Counted from the first letter of the stretch, positions 7,410 through 16,015 are shown. The stretch: DNA of 64,000 nucleotides from DASPWW01 sp963841715 (GCA_963841715.1 CAWJDP010000003.1:510565-574564), one strand, 5' to 3'. A program made the numbers and translations. The notes: generated by a model not told the origin, from the letters alone.

Positions 7410-8912
7410 ATGGCAGAGCTCGAGACGCGAATGCTGATCGGCGGCGAGCTCGTCCCCGGCGAGGGCGAGCCGCTCGCGGTCGAGAATCCGTACAGCGAAG
7501 AGGCGGTCGCCGAGGCCGGGCTGCCCTCAGGCGGTCAGATCGACGCCGCGATCGTCGCTGCGCGCGAGGCATCGCGCGGCTGGGCCGCGACCCCCGCCGT
7601 CGAGCGCGGCGAGGCCCTGCACGAGGTCGCGACGCGGCTTCGCGCCCGCACGGACGAGCTCGCCGAGGCGATGACACTCGAGGGCGGAAAGCCGCTGATC
7701 GAGAACTCGGACGAGGTCTCCTGGACCGCGGCTGCGTTCGACTACTACGCGGAGATCGGCCGCGACCACGCGGGCCGCGTGATCCCGTCGATCGAGTCGA
7801 CCCAGCTCTCGCTCGTCGTCAAGGAGCCGACCGGGGTCTGGGCCGCGATCGTGCCGTGGAACTATCCGCTGCTGCTGCTCGCGTGGAAGCTCGCGCCGGC
7901 GCTTGCGGCCGGCAACACGCTCGTCTGCAAGCCCTCGGAGCTGACGCCGATCTCGACGCTGATGCTTGCGCCGTGTCTCGAGCACCTGCCCGCCGGGGTC
8001 GTCAACATCCTCGTCGGCGGCGGCGAGGTCGGCGCGGCGATCGTCACCGACGCGCGCGTCGACGGGGTCGCGTTCACGGGCTCGGTCCCGACCGGAAAGT
8101 CGATCGCCGCCGCGTGCGCCGACAGGATCGCGCGCGTCAACCTCGAGATGGGAGGAAAGGACCCGTTCATCGTCTGCTCCGACGTTGCGGGGCACCTCGA
8201 CGTCGCCGCCAAGGGCGGCGCCTGGGCAGCGTTCCTGAACGCCGGCCAGGTGTGCACATCGGCCGAGCGCTTCTACGTCATGGAGGACGTCTACGACGAC
8301 TACGTGAGCGCGTTCGTCGACTACACGGGCGGGCTCCGGATCGGCGACCCGCTCAATCCGTCCACCGACGTCGGGCCGATGGTCTCCTCGACCCAGCGCC
8401 AGAAGGTCGCCGACCAGGTCGAGGCCGCCGTGACGGCCGGGGCCGAGGTCGTCGCGGGCGGCGACAGCGCCGGGCACGATCGCGGCCACTTCTTCTCCCC
8501 CGCCGTCGTCACCGGCGCGCCCGGTCAGACCGACCTGCTGCGCGAGGAGACGTTCGGCCCCGTCGCCCCGATCGTCCCCGTGAGCTCGCTCGACGAAGCG
8601 ATCGAGCTCGCGAACTCGACCCGGTTCGGGCTCGGCGCGAACATCTACACCGCCGACCTGAAGACAATGGTCCGCTGCATGCGAGAGATCAAAGCGGGGA
8701 CGGTGTGGTTCAACGACCCGCTGACGGACAATGACGCGGGACCGTTCGGCGGCTTCAAGCAGTCCGGGCTCGGCCGCGAGCTCGGCCACGAGGGACTCGA
8801 GGCGTTCCAGGAGACCAAGCACGTGCACATCGAGACCGAGATCGCAGCGAAGGAATGGTGGTACCCGTATGGGCCAGCCCACTCAGGTCCCCACGAGGGC
8901 GCGGGAGCCTAG
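7410..8912 (+). CDS. NAD(P)-dependent aldehyde dehydrogenase
   Basis: Cytosolic ALDH-superfamily enzyme, 500 residues, full family length. It oxidises an aldehyde to its acid using NAD(P). Visible motifs are the cofactor-binding PWNYPLLLLAWKLAPALAAGN region, the FTGSVPTGKSI loop, the general-base glutamate in NLEMGGKDPFIV, and the catalytic cysteine in NAGQVCTSAER. Near the C-terminus are EETFGPVAPIV and GPFGGFKQSGLGRELG, as in betaine/aminoaldehyde dehydrogenases. Start ATG 7410 fits the family N-terminus; an open frame extends upstream but is not plausible coding. The last 44 bp overlap the next dehydrogenase gene. Amine transporters and an amine oxidase nearby suggest an aminoaldehyde substrate, but that is inference. 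Confidence 0.9.
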   Translation: MAELETRMLIGGELVPGEGEPLAVENPYSEEAVAEAGLPSGGQIDAAIVAAREASRGWAATPAVERGEALHEVATRLRARTDELAEAMTLEGGKPLIENSDEVSWTAAAFDYYAEIGRDHAGRVIPSIESTQLSLVVKEPTGVWAAIVPWNYPLLLLAWKLAPALAAGNTLVCKPSELTPISTLMLAPCLEHLPAGVVNILVGGGEVGAAIVTDARVDGVAFTGSVPTGKSIAAACADRIARVNLEMGGKDPFIVCSDVAGHLDVAAKGGAWAAFLNAGQVCTSAERFYVMEDVYDDYVSAFVDYTGGLRIGDPLNPSTDVGPMVSSTQRQKVADQVEAAVTAGAEVVAGGDSAGHDRGHFFSPAVVTGAPGQTDLLREETFGPVAPIVPVSSLDEAIELANSTRFGLGANIYTADLKTMVRCMREIKAGTVWFNDPLTDNDAGPFGGFKQSGLGRELGHEGLEAFQETKHVHIETEIAAKEWWYPYGPAHSGPHEGAGA

Positions 8913-10368
8913 CGGCGACCCGCCGACGCTGGCGCTGTACGCCGGCGGCGGATGGGTCGAGGCACCCGGGCTCGAGACGCTCGACGACATCGACCCTGCC
9001 ACCGGCGAGGTCGCGGCGCGGGTGCCGCTGTGCGGCGAGTCCGAGATCTCGGCCGCGGTCGAGGCCGCGCGCCGCGCCCAGCCCGGGTGGCGGGCGGTGC
9101 CGCCGCAGCGCCGCGCCCGGGCGCTGATCGCACTTCGCGACACGCTCTGGGAGTCGCGCGAGGAGCTCGCCCAGCTCGTCACCGCCGACATGGGCAAGAC
9201 GATCGACGATGCGCGCGGCGAGGTCCTGCGCGGGATCGAGTCGGTCGAGGCCGCGTGCGGGATCCCGCACCTGCTCAAGGGCGAAAACCTCGAGGGGGTC
9301 GCCGACGGCGTCGACGTCGAGCTCGTCCGCCAGCCGGTCGGCGTCGTCGCCGCGATCACCCCGTTCAACTTCCCGTGCATGATCCCGCTGTGGTTCCTGC
9401 CGTTCGCGCTCGCGACCGGGAACACGTTCGTGCTCAAGCCCTCGGAGCGCGACCCCCGTCCCTCGCAGCGAATCTTCGAGCTCATCGACGCGGTCGAGGA
9501 GATCCCGCCCGGGGTCGCGAACCTCGTCCACGGAGCCCACGACGCGGTCGGGGCCCTTCTCGACAATCCCGGCGTCGACGCGATCTCGTTCGTCGGCCAG
9601 GCGTCGACTGCACGGCTGGTCTCCGAGCGCTCCGCGGCGAGCGGCAAGCGCGTGCAGGCGCTCGGCGGGGCGAAGAACTCGATGGTCGTGATGCCGGATG
9701 CCGAGCTCGACCACGCGGTCCCCGCGATGCTCTCCTCGGCGTTCGGAAACGCGGGGCAGCGCTGCCTCGCCGGCTCGGTCGCGGTGCTCGTCGGCTCACC
9801 CGAGCGCCAGGACGCCGTCCGCGATGCGCTCGTCGACGCCGGCGCAAGGCTGACCCTCGGGCCGGGCGCGGATCCCAAGACCGACGTCTCGCCGCTCGTC
9901 GCGCCCGAGGCCCGCGAGCGCATCGTCGACGCCGTGGGCCGCGCCGAGGGCGAGGGGGCGAGCGTGCTGCTCGACGGGCGCGGCGCCGAGGCCGGTCCCG
10001 CCGACACCCTGCTCGGGCCGACGATCGTCGAGCCCCCGGACCCGGAGTCCGAGCTCGCCCGCGAGGAGCTGTTCGGCCCGCTGCTGACGCTCGTCCGCGC
10101 GGCCGACCTCGAAGCGGCGCTTCGGTTCGTGAACGGGTCTCGCTACGGCAACGCCTCGGCGATCTTCACGGCCTCGGGCGAGGCGGCGCGCGCCTACCGC
10201 TACGGCGTCGAGGCGGGGATGGTCGGCGTCAACGTCGGGGTCCCCGCCCCTGTGGCGTGGTTCCCGTTCGCGGGCTGGAAGGACTCGATGGAGGGCGACC
10301 TGCACGCAAACGGGCTCGACGCGGTCGAGTTCTACACCCGCAAGAAGGTCCTCACGTCGCGCTGGTAG
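8869..10368 (+). CDS. mmsA: MmsA-type CoA-acylating semialdehyde dehydrogenase
   Basis: ALDH-superfamily member of 499 residues, of the methylmalonate/malonate-semialdehyde dehydrogenase type, which makes propionyl-CoA or acetyl-CoA with CO2 release. Markers of this subgroup are TPFNFPCMIPLWFLPFALATGNTFVLKPSERDP, the ALGGAKNSMVVMPDA segment in place of the usual ELGG glutamate, and the catalytic cysteine in GNAGQRCLAGS. The C-terminus has FPFAGWKDSMEGDLHANG and ends YTRKKVLTSRW, typical of MmsA. I chose ATG 8869 because no later start precedes the conserved N-terminus; this makes a 44-bp overlap with the upstream aldehyde dehydrogenase. The two enzymes could act in sequence in beta-alanine/polyamine or valine breakdown. 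Confidence 0.88.
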   Translation: MGQPTQVPTRAREPSGDPPTLALYAGGGWVEAPGLETLDDIDPATGEVAARVPLCGESEISAAVEAARRAQPGWRAVPPQRRARALIALRDTLWESREELAQLVTADMGKTIDDARGEVLRGIESVEAACGIPHLLKGENLEGVADGVDVELVRQPVGVVAAITPFNFPCMIPLWFLPFALATGNTFVLKPSERDPRPSQRIFELIDAVEEIPPGVANLVHGAHDAVGALLDNPGVDAISFVGQASTARLVSERSAASGKRVQALGGAKNSMVVMPDAELDHAVPAMLSSAFGNAGQRCLAGSVAVLVGSPERQDAVRDALVDAGARLTLGPGADPKTDVSPLVAPEARERIVDAVGRAEGEGASVLLDGRGAEAGPADTLLGPTIVEPPDPESELAREELFGPLLTLVRAADLEAALRFVNGSRYGNASAIFTASGEAARAYRYGVEAGMVGVNVGVPAPVAWFPFAGWKDSMEGDLHANGLDAVEFYTRKKVLTSRW

Positions 10369-11650
10369 CGTCCGCGGCGCGCCCGCCGTCGCGGCCTGTG
10401 GCGATGCGGGCCAGAGCGACCGCGGAGAGCCAGGAGCCCTCGGGGAGGTACGCGGAAGGCGAGGCCCCCGGGTGAGCCCGCGCGATCCGCACGCGTAGCG
10501 CGCGGGGGCGGATCCCGAACCGAAGCGGAGGGTCGAGCTCCACCGCCTCGCCGTCGATCCCCGCCGAGACCGCCTCGGCGGAGTCGACGCGGAAGCTCGG
10601 GGTCGCCCAATTCCGCAGTCCCTGGGCGCGGCGGCCGCCGGTGCGGTCGCGGGGAGCGGGGACGACCGCGACCCCGAGCTCGCCTTCGTCGATCCGCGGC
10701 CGGGTGCCCGAGCCGGCCCGCCCGAGCCGGTACTGGTTGTTGGAAACGAGGATCGCCGCCGCCGATTCGTGCTCGAGGCCGCCCTGGCCCCGCCACCGCA
10801 AATCGAGCGCCTCGCCCCCGGGGCCGAGCACCTCCGGGGCCGCCTCGAGCAGGGTGCGCAGCTTCGAGTCACGATACCCCTCCCGCTGCACCGCCTCGCC
10901 GTAGAGGCCGAGCGAGACGTTGTTGACGAACACGCGCCCGTTGACCTCGGCGAGGTCGACGCGGCGCTCACCGCCGTCGACGAACGCGTCCAAGGCCCCG
11001 ACGACGTCGTCGCGGTCGACCCCGAGGTCAAGCGCGAAGTGGTTGCGGGTCCCGGCGGGGATGCACGCGTATGGCAGGTTGAGCTCGGAGGCAACCGACG
11101 CGACGACCGCCTGCGAGCCGTCGCCACCCGCCATCGCGAGCGCGTCGGCGCCGCCGGCGACCGCGTCGCGGACGAGCTGCTCGAGATCGGCGCCCTTGGT
11201 GAGCTCGATCGGCTCGATCCCACGCTTTCGCGCCTCGTCGGCGAGCGAGAACCTCTCCGCCTTGCCGCCGCCGGACTTCGGGTTGAAGAGCAGCACCGGA
11301 TGCTTGGGCGGCGGCGCGGCGGGCAGCGATGCGCGCAGCGAGAACGCGGTGCGGCCGGCCGACAGCGCGACGAGCAGGCCGGCGACGAACAGGGCCACCT
11401 CGAGCACGAGCCCCTCGCCGACGAGCAGCGCGGCGGCGCCACCGAGCGCCAGCGCCCCGATCGTGAACGAGATCACGCGCATCGGCCCGCGCCGCAGAAT
11501 CCCCCGCCAGCCGGCCGCGATCGCGATCATCGCGCAGGCGACGACCGCGAGGTTCTCGGGAAAGTGCGCGACGGTGAGCTCGATCGCGAGCGCGATCGTG
11601 AACGCCGCGGCGAGCAGCGCGAGGACAGCAGCGAAGCGGCGTCGGATCAT
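10352..11650 (-). CDS. Diacylglycerol kinase-family lipid kinase with N-terminal membrane domain
   Basis: A 432-residue protein of the DagK/YegS family, ATP-dependent phosphorylation of a lipid hydroxyl. Residues 1-100 hold four hydrophobic segments. The kinase catalytic domain begins near residue 115 with VLLFNPKSGGGKAE, followed by the nucleotide-binding AMAGGDGSQAVVASVA (GGDGT-like; here GGDGS) and CIPAGTRNHFALDLG. A second domain contains RVFVNNVSLGLYGE. The gene overlaps the MmsA gene tail-to-tail by 17 bp and is divergent from a PAP2 phosphatase 11 bp away. In many actinobacteria these two activities are fused in one protein, so joint work on the same phospholipid pool is plausible. Confidence 0.88.
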   Translation of the reverse strand: MIRRRFAAVLALLAAAFTIALAIELTVAHFPENLAVVACAMIAIAAGWRGILRRGPMRVISFTIGALALGGAAALLVGEGLVLEVALFVAGLLVALSAGRTAFSLRASLPAAPPPKHPVLLFNPKSGGGKAERFSLADEARKRGIEPIELTKGADLEQLVRDAVAGGADALAMAGGDGSQAVVASVASELNLPYACIPAGTRNHFALDLGVDRDDVVGALDAFVDGGERRVDLAEVNGRVFVNNVSLGLYGEAVQREGYRDSKLRTLLEAAPEVLGPGGEALDLRWRGQGGLEHESAAAILVSNNQYRLGRAGSGTRPRIDEGELGVAVVPAPRDRTGGRRAQGLRNWATPSFRVDSAEAVSAGIDGEAVELDPPLRFGIRPRALRVRIARAHPGASPSAYLPEGSWLSAVALARIATGRDGGRAADATSAT

Positions 11651-11661
11651 AGGATCGACCC

Positions 11662-12240
11662 GTGAGCGAGGAGACCACCGAGCCGAACGAGCGCTGGCTC
11701 AGCGACGTCGAGCGCATCGACGTCGCCCTCTACGCTGCGATCGCGCGCACCCCGACGCCGCGGCTCGACACCGCGATGAGCCGGCTCTCGCGCGCCGCCG
11801 ATCACTCGAAGCTCTCGCTCGCGTCGGCCGCGCTGCTCGCGCTCGCGGGCGGACGTTCGGGGCGCCGCGCGGCGGGGCTTGGGGTCGCGTCGATCGCCGT
11901 CACGGCGACGGTGATCAACGTCGCGATCAAGCCGCTCAGCCGGCGGCGGCGGCCCGACCGCAGCGCCGAGAACGTGCCGGTGGCCCGCCACGTCGCGATG
12001 CCCACCACGCGGTCGTTCCCGTCCGGGCACACAGCGGCGGCGTTTGCTTTCGCCACCGGAGTCGGCCACGTCCTGCCCGCGGCGGGGATCCCGCTGCGCG
12101 GCCTCGCCGCTCTCGTCGGCTACTCCCGCATCCATACAGGGGTCCATTATCCGGGTGACGTCGTCGCGGGGGCGCTCACCGGAGCCGCGCTCGCGCAGAT
12201 CACCTCCGGCGCGATTGAGCGCCGGCGGCGCTCGGCGTAG
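11662..12240 (+). CDS. PAP2-family phosphatase
   Basis: Membrane-associated lipid phosphatase of 192 residues. All three motifs of the PAP2/vanadium-haloperoxidase superfamily are visible: KPLSRRRRPDR (K-x6-RP) near residue 93, SFPSGHTAAAFAF (PSGH) near 114-126, and GYSRIHTGVHYPGDVVAG (SR-x5-H-x3-D) near 153-170, so the active site is complete. About four or five hydrophobic segments surround them. Starts at GTG 11662, only 11 bp from the divergent lipid kinase, so their promoters must overlap. Likely substrates are phosphatidate, phosphatidylglycerophosphate or undecaprenyl diphosphate; sequence alone does not separate these. Confidence 0.9.
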   Translation: MSEETTEPNERWLSDVERIDVALYAAIARTPTPRLDTAMSRLSRAADHSKLSLASAALLALAGGRSGRRAAGLGVASIAVTATVINVAIKPLSRRRRPDRSAENVPVARHVAMPTTRSFPSGHTAAAFAFATGVGHVLPAAGIPLRGLAALVGYSRIHTGVHYPGDVVAGALTGAALAQITSGAIERRRRSA

Positions 12241-12241
12241 C

Positions 12242-13636
12242 TCAGCGTCCGATCTGGATCCCGATCCGGTTGGGCAGCCCGGCAACGAACCGGGTCATCG
12301 CCCCGACTTGCCGACCGCGCTCCTCCAACCGCTCCCTGCGGAGCAGAGCGCGGCGCACGACAGAGCCGCCGACGAAGCGCAGCGGCTCGGCCGGGACCCT
12401 GAGCGGCGCCGGCTCGACGAGCGGCAGGCGCGTCACGTCATCGCGACGCTCGAGTGCGAGCGACGCGAGGATGCGCCCGACGAGATGCGACGGGCCGACG
12501 CCGTTGCCGGTGTAGCCGAACGCGTAGTGGACGCGCTCCGAGCCGAGGCTCCCGACGATCGGGAGGTGACTCGGCGAGACATCGATCGGCCCGCCCCAGG
12601 CGTGCTCGATGCGCCTCCCCTCGAGCTGGGGAAAGAAGCGGACGAGATCACGGCGAACCTGGTCGACGACGGACGGATCGACCTCGCTTCTGGCGCGAAT
12701 CCGAGCTCCGGGCACGATCCGCCCCCCGCCCCATCCGAACGCGATTCGCCCGTCCGCTGTGGTTCGGAAGTAGTGGACCATCGCCCGCGCATCGGTGATG
12801 CACTCGCCACCCGTCCAGCCGATCGCCTCGAGCACGTCGGGCACGGGCTCGGTGATCAGCATGTGGCTCGACGTCGCGGTGAGACGCCGCCGCAGCGGAG
12901 CAACGAGCAGCGAAGACGCTCCCATCGCGAGCACGGCTGTGCCCGATCTCACGGAGCCGTGCGCCGTCCGGGCGCATACCCTGGCGGGCGCGACGGCGAG
13001 CCTTGACACGCGCGAACCCTCGTAAATCGAGACGCCTCGCTCGAGCAGCCGATCGCGCAGACCGAGGGCGAGCTTCGCTGGCTGGACCGTCGCCGCGTCG
13101 GGGTAGAAGGCGCCCCCACGGAACAGCGGCGAGTTGCACAGGCGGCGCACGCGCTCCGGCGAGAGCCCCTCGCAGACCTCCGCTCCTCCGTGCGCGCGCC
13201 ACGCCTCGACGCCCGCGCTGCACACGGCGTCGTGGACCGGGGTGGTCGATACCTGAAGGTATCCGCCGCGACGGTATGCGGCGTCGACTCCCTGCTGCTC
13301 ACACCATTGCCCGACTCCATGTACGGAGTCGCGCGTCTCGCGGGCGACGGCGAGCGCGCCGTCGAGCCCGAAGCGCTCAATCATCGAGGGCAGCCCCCAC
13401 GAAAGCGCGTTCACGAATCCGGCGTTTCGTCCACTTGGCCCCTCACCGCAGCGCTCGGCCTCGAGCACGACCACGCGCGCGTCGGGCGATCGCTCGACGA
13501 TCTGCCAGGCGGTCCACAGTCCCGTGTAACCGCCACCGATCACGACCGTGTCCGCGCTGATGTCGCGGGCGAGCGCCGTCGGCGCCTCGGGCGGCGCAGC
13601 CTCGTCGAGCCAATGTCCATGTCGGGTGTGGCGCAT
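12242..13636 (-). CDS. FAD-dependent amine/glutamylputrescine-type oxidoreductase
   Basis: A 464-residue DAO-family flavoenzyme. The Rossmann FAD motif is VVIGGGYTGLWTAWQI near residues 31-46, followed by ARVVVLEAERCGEGPSGRNAGFVN, the glutamylputrescine oxidoreductase (PuuB)-like substrate-side segment. The C-terminal FAD contact is HYAFGYTGNGVGPSHLVGRILASL. Length and order match PuuB-like and N-methyl amino-acid oxidases. The gene lies 1 bp from the PAP2 stop, convergent, and starts at ATG 13636 just upstream of a hydrolase on the same strand. With the PotC-like permease and two aldehyde dehydrogenases it supports a polyamine-degrading theme; the substrate itself is inferred. Confidence 0.85.
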   Translation of the reverse strand: MRHTRHGHWLDEAAPPEAPTALARDISADTVVIGGGYTGLWTAWQIVERSPDARVVVLEAERCGEGPSGRNAGFVNALSWGLPSMIERFGLDGALAVARETRDSVHGVGQWCEQQGVDAAYRRGGYLQVSTTPVHDAVCSAGVEAWRAHGGAEVCEGLSPERVRRLCNSPLFRGGAFYPDAATVQPAKLALGLRDRLLERGVSIYEGSRVSRLAVAPARVCARTAHGSVRSGTAVLAMGASSLLVAPLRRRLTATSSHMLITEPVPDVLEAIGWTGGECITDARAMVHYFRTTADGRIAFGWGGGRIVPGARIRARSEVDPSVVDQVRRDLVRFFPQLEGRRIEHAWGGPIDVSPSHLPIVGSLGSERVHYAFGYTGNGVGPSHLVGRILASLALERRDDVTRLPLVEPAPLRVPAEPLRFVGGSVVRRALLRRERLEERGRQVGAMTRFVAGLPNRIGIQIGR

Positions 13637-13640
13637 CGCG

Positions 13641-14531
13641 TCAGGGTGCCGGATCGAGCGGCCTCGGAGAGGAGCCGTCGCCCGACATGGAACCCAGATA
13701 CTCGACGAGCAGCCCGCGAAATCGCTCAGGCGCCTCGATGTGGGGCGAGTGGCCGACCCCGTCCCAGCGCATCACCCGGGCCGTGGGGATCAGCTCGCGG
13801 TAGCGCTGCTCGTGTGCCTCGGGCATCCAGTTGCGATCGCCGGCGCCGCGCACGATCCAGACCGGAACCCTGATCTCGCGCCAACGGTCGGCGGTCGGCG
13901 CCGGCGCGCGCAGGTCGGCGTGGCTGACGATGTCGACGAAGCCGCGCACGAGCGCGCCGGGGCGCTCCAGCGCGTGGCCCGCCTCGCGCTCGCGGAGGTC
14001 CGGCGGGACGGGCCGCTCGTTTGTCAGCCTGCGCAGGCGGGCGCCGGCGAGAGCGGGGACAAACACCGGCGCGCCGGACTCGAGCAGGCGCGCCGTCGGC
14101 CCCCACGAAGACAGCCGGGGCAGGAGGCCACGCTCGCGGCGGCCGAGCTGCGCCGGCGCCAGCAGCAGCAGCCCGTTGACGCGCGCTGGCTGACGCCAGG
14201 CGATCCCGAGCAGCGCCCCGCAGCCCATCGAGTGGCCGACGCCCGTGAAGCGCTCGACCCCGAGCTCGTCGAGGAGCTCGAGGAGCTGACCGCGCTGGTC
14301 GTGGTGGGTGATCGGTCGACGCTCCCCGGCCCGCTCCGTGAAGCCGGAGCCGAGCGAGTCGTAGGCGACCGCGCGCACCCCTTCGGGCATCGCCTCGAGG
14401 TACGGCCGCCACGTCGCGGCCGAGCTCGTGATCCCGTGCGCGAAGATGACGGTGCGGCCGCCGTCGCCGGCGCGCTCGAGCACCCGGGTCCGCGAGCCCG
14501 GAAGCTCGATCCGCCGCTCCTCGACCGGCAT
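13641..14531 (-). CDS. Alpha/beta hydrolase
   Basis: A 296-residue alpha/beta-hydrolase. Oxyanion-hole segment FAHGITSSAATW near residues 31-42, nucleophile elbow GHSMGCGALLG (Ser in GHSMG) near residues 99-109, acid residue probably in IVRGAGDRNWMPEAH, and the catalytic histidine in WDGVGHSPHIEAPERF. It starts at ATG 14531 and overlaps the undecaprenyl-diphosphatase stop (TGATG, sharing the A), so the two are translationally coupled. Longer upstream starts would run into that gene and are less likely. Substrate unknown. Confidence 0.85.
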   Translation of the reverse strand: MPVEERRIELPGSRTRVLERAGDGGRTVIFAHGITSSAATWRPYLEAMPEGVRAVAYDSLGSGFTERAGERRPITHHDQRGQLLELLDELGVERFTGVGHSMGCGALLGIAWRQPARVNGLLLLAPAQLGRRERGLLPRLSSWGPTARLLESGAPVFVPALAGARLRRLTNERPVPPDLREREAGHALERPGALVRGFVDIVSHADLRAPAPTADRWREIRVPVWIVRGAGDRNWMPEAHEQRYRELIPTARVMRWDGVGHSPHIEAPERFRGLLVEYLGSMSGDGSSPRPLDPAP

Positions 14532-15403
14532 CAGCCGCCGAGCGCGAAGATCAGCGTGCACGCGAGACCAGCGACGATGCAGTAGATCCCGAACGGCGTC
14601 AGGCGATTGGTCTCGAAGAACCTGAGCAGGAACTTGACCGCGATGTACGTCGTCAACGCGGCGCACAGTGCGCCGACAAACGCCTGTCCGCGCACCCCGT
14701 CGCCGTCGCCGCCGAGCAGCTCCGGCAGCTTCAGCACGCCGGCGGCTCCGATGATCGGCGTGGCGAGCAGGAACGCGAACCGCGCTGCATCCTCGTTCGA
14801 GAGCCCGAACAAGAGGCCACCGCCCATCGTGATCCCGGAGCGCGAGATCCCGGGGATGAGCGCGGCCGCCTGCGCCGTGCCGATCCCGATCGCCTCGCGC
14901 CAGCTCAGCTTGGCGATCCGCGCGTCGGAGTCACCGAGGTAGTCGCCGGGTCGCGGGGGCCGCCTGCGCAAGCGCTCGAAGATCAGCAGCAGGATGCCGT
15001 TGACGATCAGGAACGCTGCAGCCGAGGCCGCCGACGCGAACAGGTCGCGGAGCGGATGCTCGAGCAGCAGCCCGAGCGCTCCCGCCGGGATCGTCCCGAC
15101 GACGAGCAGCCAGCCGAGCTTCGCGTCGTGGTCGTCCGGGGCGATCTCGCGGTCGCGAAGCGAGCGCCCGAGGCCACGGAAGATCCGCATCCAGTCGTCG
15201 AGGAAGATGAAGAAGAGGACAAGTGCCGTGGCGACGTGGGTCGCGACGAGGAACGTGAGGAAGAACGAGTCGTTCTGGTGGATGTCCCAGCCGAGCAGGC
15301 GCGGGAGAATGACGCTGTGGCCGAGGCTGGAGATCGGGAACGGCTCGGCGATTCCCTGGACCAGCCCGAGGACGATCGCCTGGAAGTAGGAGAGCGGATC
15401 CAA
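14531..15403 (-). CDS. uppP: Undecaprenyl-diphosphatase (BacA/UppP)
   Basis: Polytopic membrane enzyme, 290 residues, that dephosphorylates undecaprenyl diphosphate to recycle the cell-wall lipid carrier. It has the two family motifs. The first is AIVLGLVQGIAEPFPISSLGH near residues 9-29, where the usual consensus is E-F/L-LP-x-SSxGH, so EPFPISSLGH is a variant that keeps Glu, Pro-Ile-Ser-Ser and Gly-His. The second is LIPGISRSGITMGGGLLFG near residues 184-202, with the catalytic Arg/Ser. About eight hydrophobic segments. It starts with TTG at 15403; the next small membrane gene lies 12 bp upstream on the same strand. Confidence in the family is high despite the altered first motif. Confidence 0.9.
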   Translation of the reverse strand: MDPLSYFQAIVLGLVQGIAEPFPISSLGHSVILPRLLGWDIHQNDSFFLTFLVATHVATALVLFFIFLDDWMRIFRGLGRSLRDREIAPDDHDAKLGWLLVVGTIPAGALGLLLEHPLRDLFASAASAAAFLIVNGILLLIFERLRRRPPRPGDYLGDSDARIAKLSWREAIGIGTAQAAALIPGISRSGITMGGGLLFGLSNEDAARFAFLLATPIIGAAGVLKLPELLGGDGDGVRGQAFVGALCAALTTYIAVKFLLRFFETNRLTPFGIYCIVAGLACTLIFALGG

Positions 15404-15415
15404 GAAGCGCTCAGG

Positions 15416-15649
15416 CTACGCGGATCGGGACGAAGGCCCGGTCTGGAACCACGCGAAGACGAGGCAGCCGAGGCCGAGGACGAACGCAAGCAGGCCGTGC
15501 TTGACGTGGTGCTCGCTCGATCCGGCCTCGTGGCCGGGAAAGAAGCTCGGCAGCGACCCGGCCGGCTCGACCCAGTAGATCAAAGCGATCGCGATCAGGA
15601 CAACCCCGGCGGCGATCGCCCACGGGATCAGCTTTCGGTTCTTCGACAT
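15416..15649 (-). CDS. Small two-TM membrane protein
   Basis: A 77-residue protein (four residues longer if GTG 15661 is used) with two hydrophobic segments, LIPWAIAAGVVLIAIALIYWV and HGLLAFVLGLGCLVFAWF, separated by a His-containing polar loop (GHEAGSSEHHVKH). It lies 12 bp upstream of the undecaprenyl-diphosphatase start on the same strand, so it probably heads that transcript. No named family recognised. The conserved-looking histidine/glutamate loop is the only notable feature. Confidence 0.65.
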   Translation of the reverse strand: MSKNRKLIPWAIAAGVVLIAIALIYWVEPAGSLPSFFPGHEAGSSEHHVKHGLLAFVLGLGCLVFAWFQTGPSSRSA

Positions 15650-15754
15650 GGTGCGGAACACTATTCAGGCAGTCTTAAAGCGGCTCTTATGCTCGCTCAC
15701 CGCCTCGGCCTCGCGGACCTCGGCGCCGATCTGCGGCCAGATAGAGTTCGGGGC

Positions 15755-16015
15755 GTGACTCGACGACCGCGCTCGCTTCTCCTCGCCCTCGCGCTGCTGG
15801 CCCTCGCGGGGCTGCTCGCCGGAGCCTCTCCCGCGCTTGCCGCCGACGGCGTAGGGCTCTACGGGCGCACGAACGACAAGGTCGTCACCTACTTCGGGTT
15901 CGGGATCATCGCCTTCTTCTCGATACTCGTCACGGTGCTGTCGCTGATCCAGATTCGCGCCGAGAGCCGCAAGGAGCGGCTCCGCGACGAGCTCGACCGG
16001 CTTCACCGACCCTGA
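15755..16015 (+). CDS. Small exported single-TM protein
   Basis: An 86-residue protein with an N-terminal Sec signal (RRPRSLLLALALLALAGLLAGASPALAA), a short outside segment (DGVGLYGRTNDKVVTYFGFG), a second hydrophobic segment (IIAFFSILVTVLSLIQI) and a charged cytosolic tail (RAESRKERLRDELDRLHRP). Starts at GTG 15755. It is 7 bp upstream of the enoyl-CoA hydratase-like gene, on the same strand. The pattern signal peptide, short lumenal part, TM, basic tail recurs in actinobacteria as small membrane proteins of unknown function. Confidence 0.65.
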   Translation: MTRRPRSLLLALALLALAGLLAGASPALAADGVGLYGRTNDKVVTYFGFGIIAFFSILVTVLSLIQIRAESRKERLRDELDRLHRP

